The notes: generated from the letters alone by a model not told the origin. A stretch of DNA of 64,000 nucleotides from Lumnitzera littorea (GCA_024138015.1 JAMXBB010000011.1:30618155-30682154), one strand, 5' to 3'; shown: positions 1-11,778, counted from the first letter of the stretch. A program made the numbers and translations.

Positions 1-651
1 GCATGAATTGGTCTGGTGAGGTTACTCACCACTTAGCTTTGCTTAAGTGTTAAGATAAGAGCGATGCCAAGAGTAAATAGGTAGTGTTTACATAAGGAAG
101 GAAAATACTCAAAAGTGTATTAATGTTTAATATGATTCTGATACAAGTATAAGGGGTATTTAAACTCATAAGTTATGGTAACTTACCTAAAAGGGAAAAG
201 ACAAAAAGGGCATATCCTAATGAAGTAATGTACAAGATATAAAAGAGTAAAAATGAATATACAAGGAAAACAATCATTGGTGCAATAGATTATATACATG
301 ATTCTGTATACGTGGTGATACTATATAGGTGATGCAGTTGAAATATGTAGACAAGTACGACCAACTTACTTGTTTGAGCAGGGGTAGCTTAGTCAGTCCA
401 AAGTTTTGCTATTTCGACTTCTTGGTAAAGGAGGCACCAAATCATTGGTCGGCTCGGGCGCGAGTGAGTAATCTGTAACTCGGTGCATTACAAAGAGATG
501 GGCAGTCATTCGACCTAGCATAAAGAGTGACTTGGCAAAGAGGTACTCAACTTCGGCAGGAATCAACTAAAGTAGAAGAATCCACCTTACCAAGCCTTTC
601 AGCCCTCGAGCTTGACTACCGATCAAAGGACCAATAGCTTAATTCCTATCA
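1..651 (-). mobile_element. Ty3/gypsy family A LTR, partial (window edge)
   Basis: Read on the minus strand, this matches the LTRs of H1 and H2: it begins with TGATAGGAAT at 651 and runs through the same conserved blocks (Gly-poor, CTCGGC-rich start, then the segment ending near the AGTAACCTCACC-type block at the left edge). As a minus-strand LTR whose start faces right, it is either the 5' LTR of an element lying mostly left of the window or a solo LTR. It abuts another gypsy pol end at 652-660, which it appears to have interrupted. Its far end is outside the window, so no TSD can be tested. Confidence 0.75.
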
Positions 652-656
652 TAAGA

Positions 657-893
657 GACATCTTAGTAAGGAGCAGTTCCTAAAGAAGAGAACAAACAAG
701 TTATATCCTAAGTTGGATGGCCCTTTCAAGATCCTATGATGTTACAATGACAATGCCTATAAGCCAAAACTACTCAAAGAGTACCAAGTGTCTCCAACTT
801 TCAACGTTGTTGACTTTATGCCCTATGTGTTGGAAGAAGAAAAAGAATAAGATTTGAGGGAAAATCTTCAACAACGTCAAGGAGTTGATGGAG
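657..893 (+). pseudogene. Gypsy integrase C-terminal fragment
   Basis: The plus strand reads as the end of a Ty3/gypsy pol: a KLYPKLDGPFKI block, then a ...AYKPKLLKEY... block and a PTFNVVDFMPY block, the usual C-terminal tail of plant gypsy integrases (compare H1 at 18684-18878 and H2 at 36000-36190). A stop follows near 850. There is one in-frame stop inside (near 736). Everything upstream is missing because the family-A LTR ends at 651. It is a remnant only; no chromodomain is visible. Confidence 0.7.
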
Positions 894-1660
894 TGTTGAC
901 CTTTAGACCCCTCGCCTAAGCTTGCCTTTGAGGCTGACAATCTCTCATGAGAAGAATCCTATCTTCTCAACCTGCCTAAGGCGTGCTCCAATATAAAGAA
1001 GAGTTGTAGAAGCACTCCCTAAGGCCCCAGCTCGATTACACTCTACTCTGCTTGGACTCTTAACTAGTTATCGACCTACTGAGTGCTAAGGCTAACATAC
1101 CAAATGTCGAGACCTATTTTTTGAGTGCCAAAGCAAACCTACTAAGTATCGAGTCAAAGGTCCTGATACGTTGAGCTCACCTTGTCCATCCTACTAACCC
1201 ACAGCTTTACCCAATCACCTTGGTGACCTCTAATATAGCACAACAATAACAACCTTAACACAAATTGACCTAGTACATATGAACCTTATTACAACATGCC
1301 ACTTGTCCCCAACTTTTCTGACATTTTTACTATGTTCCCATTTTTCCTTTGTCATATTTATCCTTTTTGCTTGTACTAGGAATCTTCTTCTTACATTATA
1401 CTTAATGTAATTTCCTTTATTATATTATTGCCTTAAAGGACTTACTACAAATAGTCCTTTTTACTGTAACTGTAGTCATCTTATTCCCGACATTAATGAA
1501 CATTCCTCTTGTTGTTCTTGTGAGATACCATTCTTCAAGTACACCCTTTTCACACTCTTATCTAATCTTATCTGTAGCTTGAGATTAGTGGCGAGTGGAC
1601 CTTAGTATTAGCTTATGCATTATATTAAGTGAAGTGCTAAGTCGTGTTGTGTTGTTGGTG
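894..1660 (+). repeat. Probable 3' LTR of the gypsy remnant at 657-893
   Basis: Directly downstream of the pol end, the sequence changes to non-coding DNA starting TGTTGACC at 894. It contains an LTR-like middle and a tail that resembles the family A/B LTR tails in style (ACTCTTATCTAATC..., GCGTTATATC near 1660), but I have no second copy. The right boundary is set only by where Tat-like coding homology on the other strand begins, so it is approximate. Confidence 0.45.
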
Positions 1661-1975
1661 CGTTATATCTTATGAGCAACTTCATGAAAGTTATTGTGTT
1701 TACCGACCTATTCACTTCCTCTTTCTTCAATATCTCTAAGGATCTACCTAGTTACTATCTCTTATGGTAAGCCTTAGTGATTAACTAAACTCTTAGACAC
1801 ATTAGTCGACGGGATCGACATTTAAGTGATGGGTAGCCTTTGGTACATTGATGATTCTTGCCATCTCTTTTGGTGTAGACATGAGGATTTCCATGTTTCA
1901 CTTGAGGAAGTCTGTGATTTTGGTCTTGTCGTCATCTAGTAATTATGTCCTTTTTTGGTTGTCATTCTTAAGGCA
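1661..1975 (-). pseudogene. Tat-like gypsy RT N-terminal fragment (element T1)
   Basis: On the minus strand a frame containing TDFLK, then a stop, then MEILMSTPKEMARIINVP and HHLNVDPV matches the conserved stretch that precedes the reverse transcriptase in plant Tat-lineage gypsy polyproteins (LxxFLxxNxDVFAW...DMPGI...HxLNVxP). It lies downstream of the protease fragment at 2000-2640 in the same orientation, as expected for gag-PR-RT order. Several stops and frameshifts are present. The catalytic RT core is absent; the fragment ends at the neighbouring LTR. Confidence 0.6.
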
Positions 1976-1999
1976 TCAGATAGCTTGATTTCCTTAGTC

Positions 2000-2640
2000 T
2001 TTTCCTTAAGCTCCCCTTATATTGCCGGGGTCAAGAGGGTGGTTGATTCTATATTCATTATATTGTTTTTGGATTGAGCTTTGAGGTAAAGCGACCTAGA
2101 TAAGGTTTGGTCACCTTATACCTCGCCTCTACTAATGGGTGTCATGAATTTCGCTTTAAGGCATTTTTGTTTGATAAGCATGTGAAATTTTGTAATACTT
2201 AGTTGGCCGAGGATGACATTGTATGGTGACCAAAGGTCGATGAGGAAGAAATCGATTGATTATATGGTGATGTGCTCATCATTGCCCAGTTAAACTAGTA
2301 AGGTAATCGTTCCCTTTTTTGGCATTGGTTTGCTTCCCTTGAACCCTGCAAGGCCGTATTTGTATGGCTATAGGGGTTCATCAAGTTGTTCCTTCATTTG
2401 CTCACAAGCATTGTAAAAAAGTATATCTACTAAACTTCTGCTATCGATAAACATTTTAGGGACGTCGAAGTATCTAATTTTAGTGTTTATGACTAAGGCA
2501 TCGTTGTGGGGTAGATTGACTCCTTGTTCGTTTGCTTCGATGAAAGTGATCGCTGTATTTGTCTTTAGCCTCTTGGTTCTTATAAGGTATACCTTGTGTT
2601 AGGCTGTTATAATTGTGGTGTTTGAGAAGAGACCAAGCCC
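2000..2640 (-). pseudogene. Tat-like gypsy aspartic protease (element T1)
   Basis: The minus strand gives a clear retropepsin of the Tat/Ogre type: LPHNDALVI, then KMFIDSRSLVDILFYNA, then a GLAGFKGSKPMPKKGTITL block and a PYNVILGQ block near 2190-2230. The catalytic DS/TG motif reads D-S-R, a Gly-to-Arg change, so the enzyme would be dead. The fragment is about 200 residues with a few stops. It sits between the RT fragment (downstream on this strand) and an LTR-like insertion at about 2744-3660. Confidence 0.75.
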
Positions 2641-2743
2641 TTCAAATATGGTTTTGATTTGGCCTTGCCATCCTAAATAATTCTATTCATCTACTAAGAT
2701 GTTGCTTAGTTCATTGTAGTGTTGCTATTGTTATTACACTCGG

Positions 2744-3660
2744 TGACTGATACGACTCGAAGTGTATGCAATGAATATGAACTATGAATGGGTATTCAAA
2801 GTTGACAAAAATGAGAAATCAGGAAGTGAAATGGGGTTTTGAATGTGAATGTGGATGGTTATTATGCATCAAGACATAAACACAACCAAGGGGTAAGCTT
2901 GAAATGGGTTTCGAAACAACTTACGAAAACCAAACTAAGGCTTGGGGTTTTAAATGCGGGTTAGATACAACTCACTAACTCACCCAAATGAAGGGACTCA
3001 CTGCAATCTTGAGAAGAAGATTGATAAGAACAAGAAATATTAAGAGTAAAACAATAATCAATAATCTAAAGCATAAGCTTAAGCAACTCAGAAAGATATC
3101 AAGTATATTCTTTCTTTAAAAGAAGGTTCAATTGTCCTCTGTTAACTACAAATGTTGCTATTTATAGCAAGTCCTAAAACCCTAATGGCAAAACTGCAAA
3201 TAGAGTACAAGGCCTTAAACCTTAAAGTAAACCCACAACTAAAGTTAAGGAAAATATTTACTAAGTGTACAAAATTGTGCACTTAACATAGAGGTCAGCA
3301 TGTGGATCTTGGAATGAGTAAGACCTGATTTGAATGAGGTTAGCAGTTGGATGTCTTGGTTCGAATAAGGGTCATTGAAGTCTTACAGTGGTTAGATGAG
3401 CTTCTTGTGAGTTCGGCCTACAATTGCCAAGCTCTAGGATTAGTCGGCATAAGGTTCATAAAGTTGTGCTAACCTTTAGGTTGTCTAGTCTCCTAGCTTC
3501 TTAGTAGATGACAAATCTAATGCCTAGTTGTTTCTTTTCTTCCTCTTGGCCTTATGGTATTAGTTTGTCCTTGGATGGGATAGGTTAGCCTCGACCAAGG
3601 ATAGGTTTGCCTTTTTCTAGAATAGGTCGACCTCAACCTAGAAATAGTCGTAGGCTAATT
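2744..3660 (-). repeat. LTR-like insertion in T1 gag/protease junction
   Basis: Between the T1 gag start and the T1 protease lies about 0.9 kb of non-coding DNA. Read on the minus strand it looks like an LTR: a TATA box CTATAAATAGC (plus-strand 3160-3171 region), then a transcribed-looking leader, ending GTATCAGTCA at 2744. No second copy is in the window and I could not find a convincing TSD, so the limits are approximate. It could also be T1's own degraded gag region. Confidence 0.4.
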
Positions 3661-3972
3661 TCGGCTAGTGATGCTGGGTTGATTGTTGGATCTTATTCTT
3701 CTTGTTTTCAACAAAGTAGTCGATGTAGTCTTTGCAGACAAGGCCTTCAACTGTGTTCTTAAGATGGCAGTAGACTCTTGATATTTTCTGTTCTCTTCAA
3801 GTATTTATTGGACAAGCAACCTAAGCTACTGAACTTTGGCGTTCTCATTTTCAAGTGATGGAAGTATTGGCACACATTGTGGTGGAGGCGTTTAGTCACC
3901 TCCACCTTGCTAGGACGTATTAGCATCTCCTATCTATGAAGCATGTGGATTACTATTTTTGCTTTTAGCCAT
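3661..3972 (-). pseudogene. Gag N-terminus of Tat-like element T1
   Basis: A minus-strand frame starts with ATG at 3972 (MAKSKNSNPHAS) and continues for about 100 residues with a few stops into a Glu/Lys/Gln-rich stretch (ENENAKVQ, EENRKYQESTAILRTQLKAL) that would form a coiled coil, typical of the start of Tat-type gag. It lies at the expected distance downstream of the T1 leader at 4090-4180. The rest of gag is lost or displaced by the LTR-like segment at 2744-3660. Confidence 0.5.
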
Positions 3973-4330
3973 TATATACGTGGTAGCCTGAAGTAATGGG
4001 CACTAAAATGTTTATTGTACTTGAATCAATTAAGAATGAGTAAGCTTGAGCAAAGTTAGGATGGATTAGGACTAGATTTTGCTTCTTGCTCCTTGATTCC
4101 TATAAAAAAAAGTCCCCTATGGGTATAGCCACGGGGGCCCTCCAATGCATAAGTTAGCAAGGAGGATTAAAGGAAGGAGGGGGCAAACATTAAAGACCTA
4201 AGGGTTAGTAATTGTTTGATGTATGTATAGGATGTTGAGAGTTAAGATTGCATATGGAAAATCAGTCAATAGAGTGGAAAGGATCCCCATACCTCATGGT
4301 GTCTTGTACCTTTTACAAGGATTAACTGGA
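3973..4330 (-). repeat. T1 5' LTR end and leader
   Basis: Minus-strand sequence just upstream of the T1 gag start contains CTAACTTATGCATTGGAGGG followed by a C-rich CCCCCGTGGC block (plus-strand 4127-4165), a combination common in the R-U5 part of plant Tat-type LTRs. The LTR then runs to 4330, where H1 is inserted (TSD CATGT at 4331-4335), and would continue at 19861. The assignment rests on position and this motif, with no second LTR for comparison. Confidence 0.45.
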
Positions 4331-4335
4331 CATGT

Positions 4336-4541
4336 TGATAGGAACCAAACTACTGGACCTTTGACCTATAGCTACGCTCGAGGCTTAAAAGAACTAATAA
4401 GGTGAATCCTCCTATTCCAACTGACTCTTGTCGAGGTCGGGTTGATCCTTGCTGTCGACCAACTTCTTATATGGAGCCAAGTAACTACACATCTCTTGAA
4501 AGTCTTGTGCCGACTGGACAAACACCCTACTAATTGCCTGG
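4336..4541 (+). repeat. H1 5' LTR, first part
   Basis: Starts TGATAGGAAC and aligns without gaps of note to the first 200 bases of the 3' LTR at 18917. It is cut at 4541, where S1 is inserted; alignment resumes at 8092. Confidence 0.9.
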
Positions 4542-7500
4542 TGATTAATGTGTAAAATTATACATTTATGTTCTCTAAAATAGCACATTTCATGCATTTT
4601 ATGGAGTTTTACTATTATTTCTAAGTTAAAGTGGCCAAAATGCATGTATTTGGATCAGTTTTGTTAAGATTTAGAAAAACAAATCAAAATTTAGTTTCAC
4701 ATGATTTGTATAGGATTACAAGAATCTGTCTATACTATTGGTTGTTCTTGGGAGAAAATTATACATGATAGTGTTTAATTCTTAGTTTCAAGTTGATATA
4801 TGATGAGTGCTTCATTGGTCTAAACATTCCCTCATGTGATGATAGTTGCCAAACATCTTGCTTCAATACAAGCTAACAACCAACAGCTATATGAAATCTT
4901 GAACAGTAGCTATTGGCAAGAAGTCTTGATGAGCTAAGCACTAGAAGACAGCTAGTAGCCCACATAATCCATCTGCAGCAGCTCAATGGAATGTATGCAG
5001 TTAGTGGGATTGAGCTTCAACTGATATATGGAGCAATCAAATCAAACAAGGTCGAGAAGAGTAGCTACACTTTATATCTGTAGCACACAAGTTTGGACAA
5101 CCGAGATGCTTTTGGACTTCAACTCTTGACAGCTGAGACAAAGAAAATATGATGCAGCAGCACTCCAAATTCTAACTTGCAACTGCACCTGAACATGCAA
5201 CTACCAAGTACTTGCTGAACCTGAGCTCTAACCACCTGATAAGGCCAAATTGATCTTTACACCAACTGATTTGAGCAATATAGCTGCAGCTGGGAACCAC
5301 ATGCCAAAATGCCAATTCCGATAGCTGCTGTTATCAATTTAATAATAGCACACTCAAGCTCATAGAAGAACCCAGCCTTAGACTCAATTTAGGGAGAAAA
5401 AATCTGCATTTCATTTCTATGTTGAGTTGAGACTGTGGAATTTCATTTTTATTAGTTTTATTTTAGGTTTTGGCAATTGAATTCTTCTAATTGAGCAGGT
5501 TACAATGACAGTAAAGGTCGAGCACTGACCAAGAAGCAAATGCCGTACTGCTGTCCACATTTTGAGTAGGGGTTGCACTTCAACCACTTAGAGCAGAGTG
5601 TGCCAATAGCTGCAAGACAAACCCCTTACGAACAAAAGACAACAGCAAACTAAGCTTCTGAATTTAGTTCCTTGCATCGAGCACACCAACTTGAATGAAT
5701 GAGCAGCAACTGCACGCGACAGCCAATACAGCCAAGAGTACGATAGACTTGAGTTGCAATTGTCCGAGCATACCATAGAGAAATATCAGCAACACCTGAG
5801 AAGCTCTTCAAAGCAACTGCACATACGAACAGCAGCTCGAGCTTGAGAATTCCGTAACTTGAGTAAGCACATCACAGGACAATCGGGAAGAAAACTTGCA
5901 TTTCATTACTATAGTAGGACGAGCTTGCGAATTCTTACTGACTTTATTTTTATTGCAGGCCGTTACAACAATTGAAGACAGAGCAGACCGAGCCATGGAC
6001 TTTAAGGACAGTAGCTGAACAGAGAGCCAAGCCAATCCCATTAACACGCGACCAAGCAGCACATTTGTACATCATCAGCGGGCTGTGACTCATTTCAAGC
6101 AAGAACCAAACAGCAGCTGCTGAAGTTGATAGCAGTAGCAGCGCAAGAAGTCAGCAGCATACCACGCCAAGCCGATGAAAGCTTCGACTTCAGTTGCAGC
6201 ATCTTCTCGCAACCGAGCAGCTCCCAATTTGTGTGACATCAGCTGCAGCAAACAACAACAGCAGCACACGAGCTCCATGACTTGCAGCAGGCCACGGAAC
6301 GTACTGCAGAAAATTGTAGCAGCTCCATATACGAGCAGCAGCTGGCCGAGTACTATCCAAGCTGCTATCCACTCACGCTTGAGCATCACCAAGCCAAGAA
6401 TAGCAAACCCTAAAGATTACAACAGCGAGCAGCTAGCATTTTTCCGAGCAGCATGCTTGAAAAAAAATAATAAATAAATTAAATAAAACTGCAGTAGACT
6501 TGAGCTGCACCGCAATAGCTCCTCGAACTAAACATAGCATATTCGAGCCTACTCCAACATTCAGAAAGAAACACGTGCAGCTCACTTTAGTTTTATCAGC
6601 AGGCCGTGTAGTTGGAATTTAAGCAGCTGGACCTAGCTGCATTTGGACAAAGAAGTATGCAGCCCACATCTTATTCTTGTTTGTTTACGATGCCTTTAGA
6701 AGCTCAATCATAAATGATGTCAGAAAATATAGGAAAGAAAAAGGAAACCAGCCCACTCATGAAGTTATCAAGCCTACACATGGAGCAATATTGATATAAG
6801 AAAGGGAATATTCTTTCAACAGTAGAGGCAAGAGTGGCAACATTCTTATTAATCAATTTTTATTTTGGACTGGAACAATTTCAAGGGCCCATGTTATTTG
6901 GAGTCCAAGCCTCATTTCGTTACATTTTGGAGGAGCATAAAAAGAGACAAGGACATTATGGACGGGAGAGAATAGAACAGCAGAGAGTCGTAGAAGAAAG
7001 CACCCGAAAAACAGGGAGGAAGACATACAATAGATTAGGGATTTTGGAGTTTTTTTTTTTTTAGTATAGTGAAGAACAGAATTTTATTATTAATTTGAAT
7101 ATGTTCTCTTTAATTTAAAGACTCTAAATCATTTTGTTCTAATTCACTAGAGAATTACCCCAGGTTCCAAATGAATAGAGATTTACCGATTTTGTATCGG
7201 GTTTCGAGATTAAATATATCGATCAAAGTGTTTTTTTTTCCTTGTTATTTCAATTTATATATATCTTAATTCATTTGGGTTTTGTAATGTAATCTTGTAT
7301 TTAATTTATTTAGGTTTTGTATAAATGGATTTGATGACTTGATGTGTTTTATGTACTATTCTGATATCGATTTTGAATATTTAGGTTTTTTTCTATTGTG
7401 TTCATCGTTCAATTATTTAGTACTTAACCATTGTTGTTTAGCTAGATAGAATTATAGGATATCTGGAAGGATTTCGATAACTCATGTTGATTACAGTTTG

Positions 7501-8086
7501 AATTTTTGAAAATGTTTGTCACAGGAATATTTAGGTTTTAATTAAATTCATGAACTCACGTACTTAATACAGTTAAAAATATGGTTCGAGTCATGGGGAT
7601 ATGTTTAAACCATATTTTTAAGTAGAATAATAATTTCGATATGAGCAGATTATTATTTACCTAATAATTATAGATAAATTACCTTAACAGATGAATTTAT
7701 GCTATAATTTGAATTCTGCTTCTCCGAGAGGTGGGTAAGTTTTAGTAAGTTTAGTTAAATCCCTTTTAGTCATTTTTAAATATTGATTTACGGCATCATA
7801 TCAATTCAAATGAGAGTAGATTTGCAAATTCCAATTTGATTCCTTTTTATTTCCTAAACTTGGGATCCTCATAGTATAGCTAGAACATTTGATTTAGTGT
7901 TCATCTTGTTATTTAGTTTTTACTCACTTTTAGTTCAATTATTGATAACTTAGCTTAAGGGAAAACTCAAATAATTTAGTACTTAGTACCTAGCTTCCTA
8001 TGAAATACGACCTTCACTCATCATTTGTACTACTTCCATGACTTGATACACTTGTCAATTCACACGCTCATGTTTTCTATGAGTCA
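4542..8086. mobile_element. S1: 3.5-kb solo LTR-like insertion, Tat/Athila type
   Basis: A TG...CA segment of 3545 bases with no gag or pol, inserted in H1's 5' LTR. Its flanks CCTGG (4537-4541) and CCCGG (8087-8091) are a TSD with one difference, and joining the flanks restores exact colinearity with the uninterrupted 3' LTR near 19107. The start (TGATTAATGTGTAAAATTAT) and the end, with ATACGACCTTCACTCATCA and a following TTGTACTACTT block (8000-8040), resemble long LTRs of plant Tat/Athila gypsy elements. The body has GCAGC-rich, diverged internal repeats (5400-5560, 5890-6000, 6560-6620). No second LTR is seen inside, so a solo LTR left by recombination is the simplest reading; a non-autonomous element is the alternative. 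Confidence 0.75.
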
Positions 8087-8815
8087 CCCGGCCCCTCACA
8101 TACAACCACTTGCTGATGACAGAGTCGACTAATAGCTCAACAATATTGGTGTCGAGAAGACGAAAGTTTCAGTACATATCTATAGCCATCTCTTCTTAGA
8201 CGGGTCTAGGTTTAACCAGTACCTCTACTTAGCCCTCTATCCTGATCATATTATTTTGTCTATTTCTATTAACAGCATCCCCAATAAGCTGTTGGTACGC
8301 ATTTTAGTCCTATGTGAAGGAATTTGCTGCACTAATCATTATTTTCTGTAAATTTTCATTTTATCCCTTGTAATCCTTGTACAATGCTTCTTTTGGATAT
8401 TACCCTTTTTGTTTTTTTTCCATTTTAGGTGGGTTATCCTAATTTCTCGATTATAAATACTCACTATATATGTAATTGCAAGGCATCACTAATCATCTCA
8501 ACATCAATATATTGAATATTCTCCTTTGTAAGCGTTGCTTCCTTAGCTTGTTTACTCTTTTCACTCTTATCCTAATCCTTAAGTAACCTCAAGTAGCAAG
8601 TAACCTCATTAGACTAACTCATGCGTTATATCGAATTGTAATGTGAGTTGTCAGAAGTTCTATTGGTGCATCATATCCGGTAGAGCTATTCGTAGGTTTG
8701 CTTAATTTTATCTTTACTATTTTTCGTGCAATTACATCACCTTATTCAAGCTTTTGGTAAGCTTGGACCTACCCTTGCGATCGGCCTTATCTGTTCATGG
8801 CCTTAGTTTGCATCA
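8087..8815 (+). repeat. H1 5' LTR, second part
   Basis: From 8092 it aligns to the 3' LTR from about 19112 on, through the conserved ACCTCA...TGCGTTATATC block, to the end GCATCA at 8815. 8087-8091 is the right copy of the S1 TSD. Together with 4336-4541 it totals 930 bases against 939 in the 3' LTR. Confidence 0.88.
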
Positions 8816-8832
8816 TCTTGTATCAAAAAGGA
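8816..8832 (+). other. H1 primer binding site, degenerate
   Basis: TCTTGTATCAAAAAGG directly after the LTR occupies the position of an initiator-tRNA-Met primer site (consensus TGGTATCAGAGC). H2 has TAATATCAGAGT at the equivalent place, closer to consensus. Confidence 0.5.
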
Positions 8833-9109
8833 GGTTTTTCATTTAGGTAAGTTGTGTTCAAACTTCCTTGAGTAGTAACGATTATTATGGTAGTATATTG
8901 TAGTTGTGCAAAAGTTAGCTGTGAGAGTTTGAATAAGTATAAGGAGTGGTAGTTTGCTATGGTTAGATACTTTGTTTTGCCCTGTTTCAAGCATGTAGAA
9001 ACAAAGTAAGTTTCGGTTGAGTTTATTGTTCGGTATAGTTATATTTGTGGATTCATTGAACATTTGTGTATGTTGGAATAGTAACTATTATAACCTGGAT
9101 TTGAAGTTT

Positions 9110-10410
9110 ATTTACTAAGTTTTGCTAAGAAGATGATGGTCCTAGTGTTAATGCTGGTATTGGAGATGAAAAAAGTGGTGTTGTCCACCATGGTCGACAA
9201 TCCTAAGGTACTGCTAGAAGTATGGACGAGAGACATGATCAGGTAGCTAACCTCTTAGTTGATTTAACCAAAGCTGTCCATGTAATGGCCTATCAACCTA
9301 TTGAGGCCATACGGAATACTCCACAAGCTGCTTAACCTACTAAAGGTCAGAACCCAACTCAATTCGAAGCGATGGAGTAAATGGACAAGCACGACGAAGG
9401 ATTGACTTGGGAGATGTGGATGATGATGATGAAGAGGAGTATAATGAAGAAGAAGAGCGAGTTAAAGCACCTTGGGCTACCGACTATGTGAAACTTTAAA
9501 TTCCGAGCTTCAATGAGTTTAGGAGTGGATAATTATTTAGATTGGGAGGAGAAAGTTTTTTATTATTACCATTATGAAGATCAAGAGAAGTTGCGGATAG
9601 CTGTTATTGAGTTCTCAGGATATGCCATCCTATAGTAGAAGAACTTTCATATCATAAGGAGATGAGAAGGATACAGAGAGGTCAATACTTGGCTTGAGAT
9701 AAAGAAGATACTCAGAAACGGGTTTATGTCATATACTTATTTGTAAGACACTTTTGCTCAGCTTTAAGAGCTAAGGTAAGGAGGTCAAACTATTAACGAA
9801 TATGTTGAGTAGTTTCAAATACTTATGATTCGCTTTGAAGTAGAAGAGCCATCAACCTAAATAATGTCCAGATTCCTCACTGGATTAAAAAGTGATATTT
9901 AAGATATTGTAGAACTTCAACAATTTACCACATTGGAGAGGCTACAAGGATAGCCCAACGAGTAGAGAGGCAAAGAAGGAGCTGGATGCTGACTTAAACC
10001 TCGATGAGTTGACCTTTTTAGGGAAGCTACCAAGCTCAACTAAGTACTAAGCTGACTAAACGAACATATGTTAAGACTGAACAGAAGGGTTGACTTGATG
10101 GTGATGTGCCGACCGAAACATATGAGAAGGGGCAAGGATCTGGGAGGAAGATAAGGCAGATCAAATGCTTTAAATGCCAAAGGTTTGGGCATATGGCTAC
10201 TCGGTATCCAAACCGATGAACTTTGGTCATCAAAAGAGATTCGTCAAAGCTTGAAGTAAATAGAACCAATGAGGAACCTGAGGAAGAGATTATTTCTGAA
10301 AAGGAAACCACTAAAGGGAATGAATTGATCAAGAAAGATATGTTTGCTGAGGACTTGGATTAGTTAATCCTAGTGATCTAACATACAATGAGTTTAGAGC
10401 CCTCACACAG
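9110..10410 (+). pseudogene. H1 gag
   Basis: Colinear with the H2 gag (32227-33540). An acidic region (9400-9460, DDDEEEYNEEEER-like) is followed by the retrotransposon gag core (IPSFNEF near 9505; an EEKVFYYYHYEDQEK-like block at 9545-9590) and by a zinc knuckle at 10153-10209 reading C-x2-C-x4-H-x4-Y: CFKCQRFGHMATRY, with the last Cys changed to Tyr. Many stops and frameshifts separate these blocks. The product would have packaged element RNA in cytoplasmic particles. The start near ATG 9132 is chosen by comparison with H2. Confidence 0.75.
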
Positions 10411-10946
10411 GAGGAGTAGAGAGATAATTTATTCCACATCACTTGTAAAGTGAATGATCAGGAATGTGTGCTCATAGTGGATAGTGAGAGTTGTACTAAT
10501 GTAGCATCTACTAACTTGATCAACAAGCTAAACTTGTTGACTATTACACATTCAAAGCCATATAAGTTGCATTAGCTGAATGAGAAAGGATCCTTATATG
10601 TCATGTTGTAAGTATTGCTGCTGATCACCACTAGGAATTACTCTAACAAAATTCTTTGTATTATGCTGCCTATATATGCATCACATGTACTATTAGGCTG
10701 ACCTTGGCTTTACAATCAAGAGTTATTCATGATGAATTTTTGAACACATTTGTGCTTTAGAAAGATGGTAGGAAGATTATGTTGAATCCTATGATGTCGA
10801 GTGAAGTTAGCAATTTGCAAGCTAAACTTACTGGCTGATCAAATAAAGCTTTGGTTTTAAGTAGCGCTGAACTCCGAAAGGCTATTAAAGCCAATGCATT
10901 AACCTTCCTATTGATCAAGTGACTACTAGAGTTAAAGGAGTAGAGT
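10411..10946 (+). pseudogene. H1 protease and linker to RT
   Basis: A retropepsin-like stretch reads HITCKVNDQECVLIVDSESC around 10436-10495, with D-S-E where active copies have D-S/G-G, followed by the YKLH and ASHVLLG blocks (10560, 10680). The linker NKALVLSSAELRKAIKANAL (about 10840-10900) precedes RT. The frame is then cut at 10946 by B1, with AGAGT (10942-10946) as the left TSD; the same frame resumes at 17484. Confidence 0.75.
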
Positions 10947-11778
10947 TGATGCATCTCTAGGGTCGGACATACGGAGAGGCACCACAATAAAGAGAAACAA
11001 ACAAATAGGAAAAAGGTTAGCAAAGTCCGAGTAACTACCGAATGAATATGATACACCACCCGATCCTACTCGGCCAACAATTTACCGGATATAACACATT
11101 GGTTCAAATTAAAGGATCACTCACCACTGCTCCTTACAAAAGGGAATATATAAGAGTTGAATGATAACGAGAACACTAGGGTTACTCAAAGTGAATAATT
11201 CTGTATTGAAAGTTGGATATCATCCTGCGTACAAGGAAAGTAAGGGTTTATATACTTGCCCACTAGGGTTATTTTACACATATGAAAAGACAAAAGGGTT
11301 ACATGAATCATACTAAAGAGGGTAAAAAGGATAAAGAATATTCAATATGGACGAGAAAGACTCATTTTAGAATGTTGTGTCAAAAGACACGTGTTGCTTG
11401 ATGGCTAAACGTTAGGAGTATGATACAACATAGGTAAAGATAGGAAGTGTTGGTAGCCAAGGGCTGACCTGATTTGGATCAGGTTAGGAGCCAATCAATC
11501 TAGTTAGGAAGTTAGCTGAATTGGAGTCAGGTGCTAGTGGTTGGTTGGAGAGCTCAGCTCGGCCAGCCTTTCTTGGGTTAGCTTCTGGATCAAGAATTTA
11601 CAGCTGGGTAAGAGCATGTTAGACACATGTAAGGATCTAAGAGACAGGTCGACAAGAGGTCAGATTGAAAAAGGAGTCCCTATCTCGGCTATGGCTTAGA
11701 GCTAATATTTTCCGTGCGAGCCCTTGGAGTCCTCTAGCTCGACTTCTTGTGATCGGTCCAAGGGGTTGATTCCTATCA
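10947..11778 (-). repeat. B1 3' LTR
   Basis: Minus-strand LTR from TGATAGGAAT (11778) to GCATCA (10947), matched along its length by 16655-17478 and by the B2 LTR at 57898-58725. Confidence 0.92.

Noticed and set aside
2744..3700. Search for a TSD around the LTR-like segment in T1
   Set aside because: Several candidate five-base pairs were compared, but none combined with TG...CA ends, so no boundary claim is made.
4223..4405. 60-codon open frame
   Set aside because: It crosses the CATGT boundary between T1 LTR and H1 LTR, so it is a chance fusion.
6090..6477. Overlapping open frames of 60-100 codons on both strands
   Set aside because: They fall in the GCAGC-rich part of the S1 LTR, where stop codons are rare by composition; no domain is recognisable.
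10036..11059. Minus-strand open frames of about 100 codons
   Set aside because: They are antisense to H1 gag, protease and linker, whose plus-strand homology to H2 is clear, or cross into the B1 LTR.
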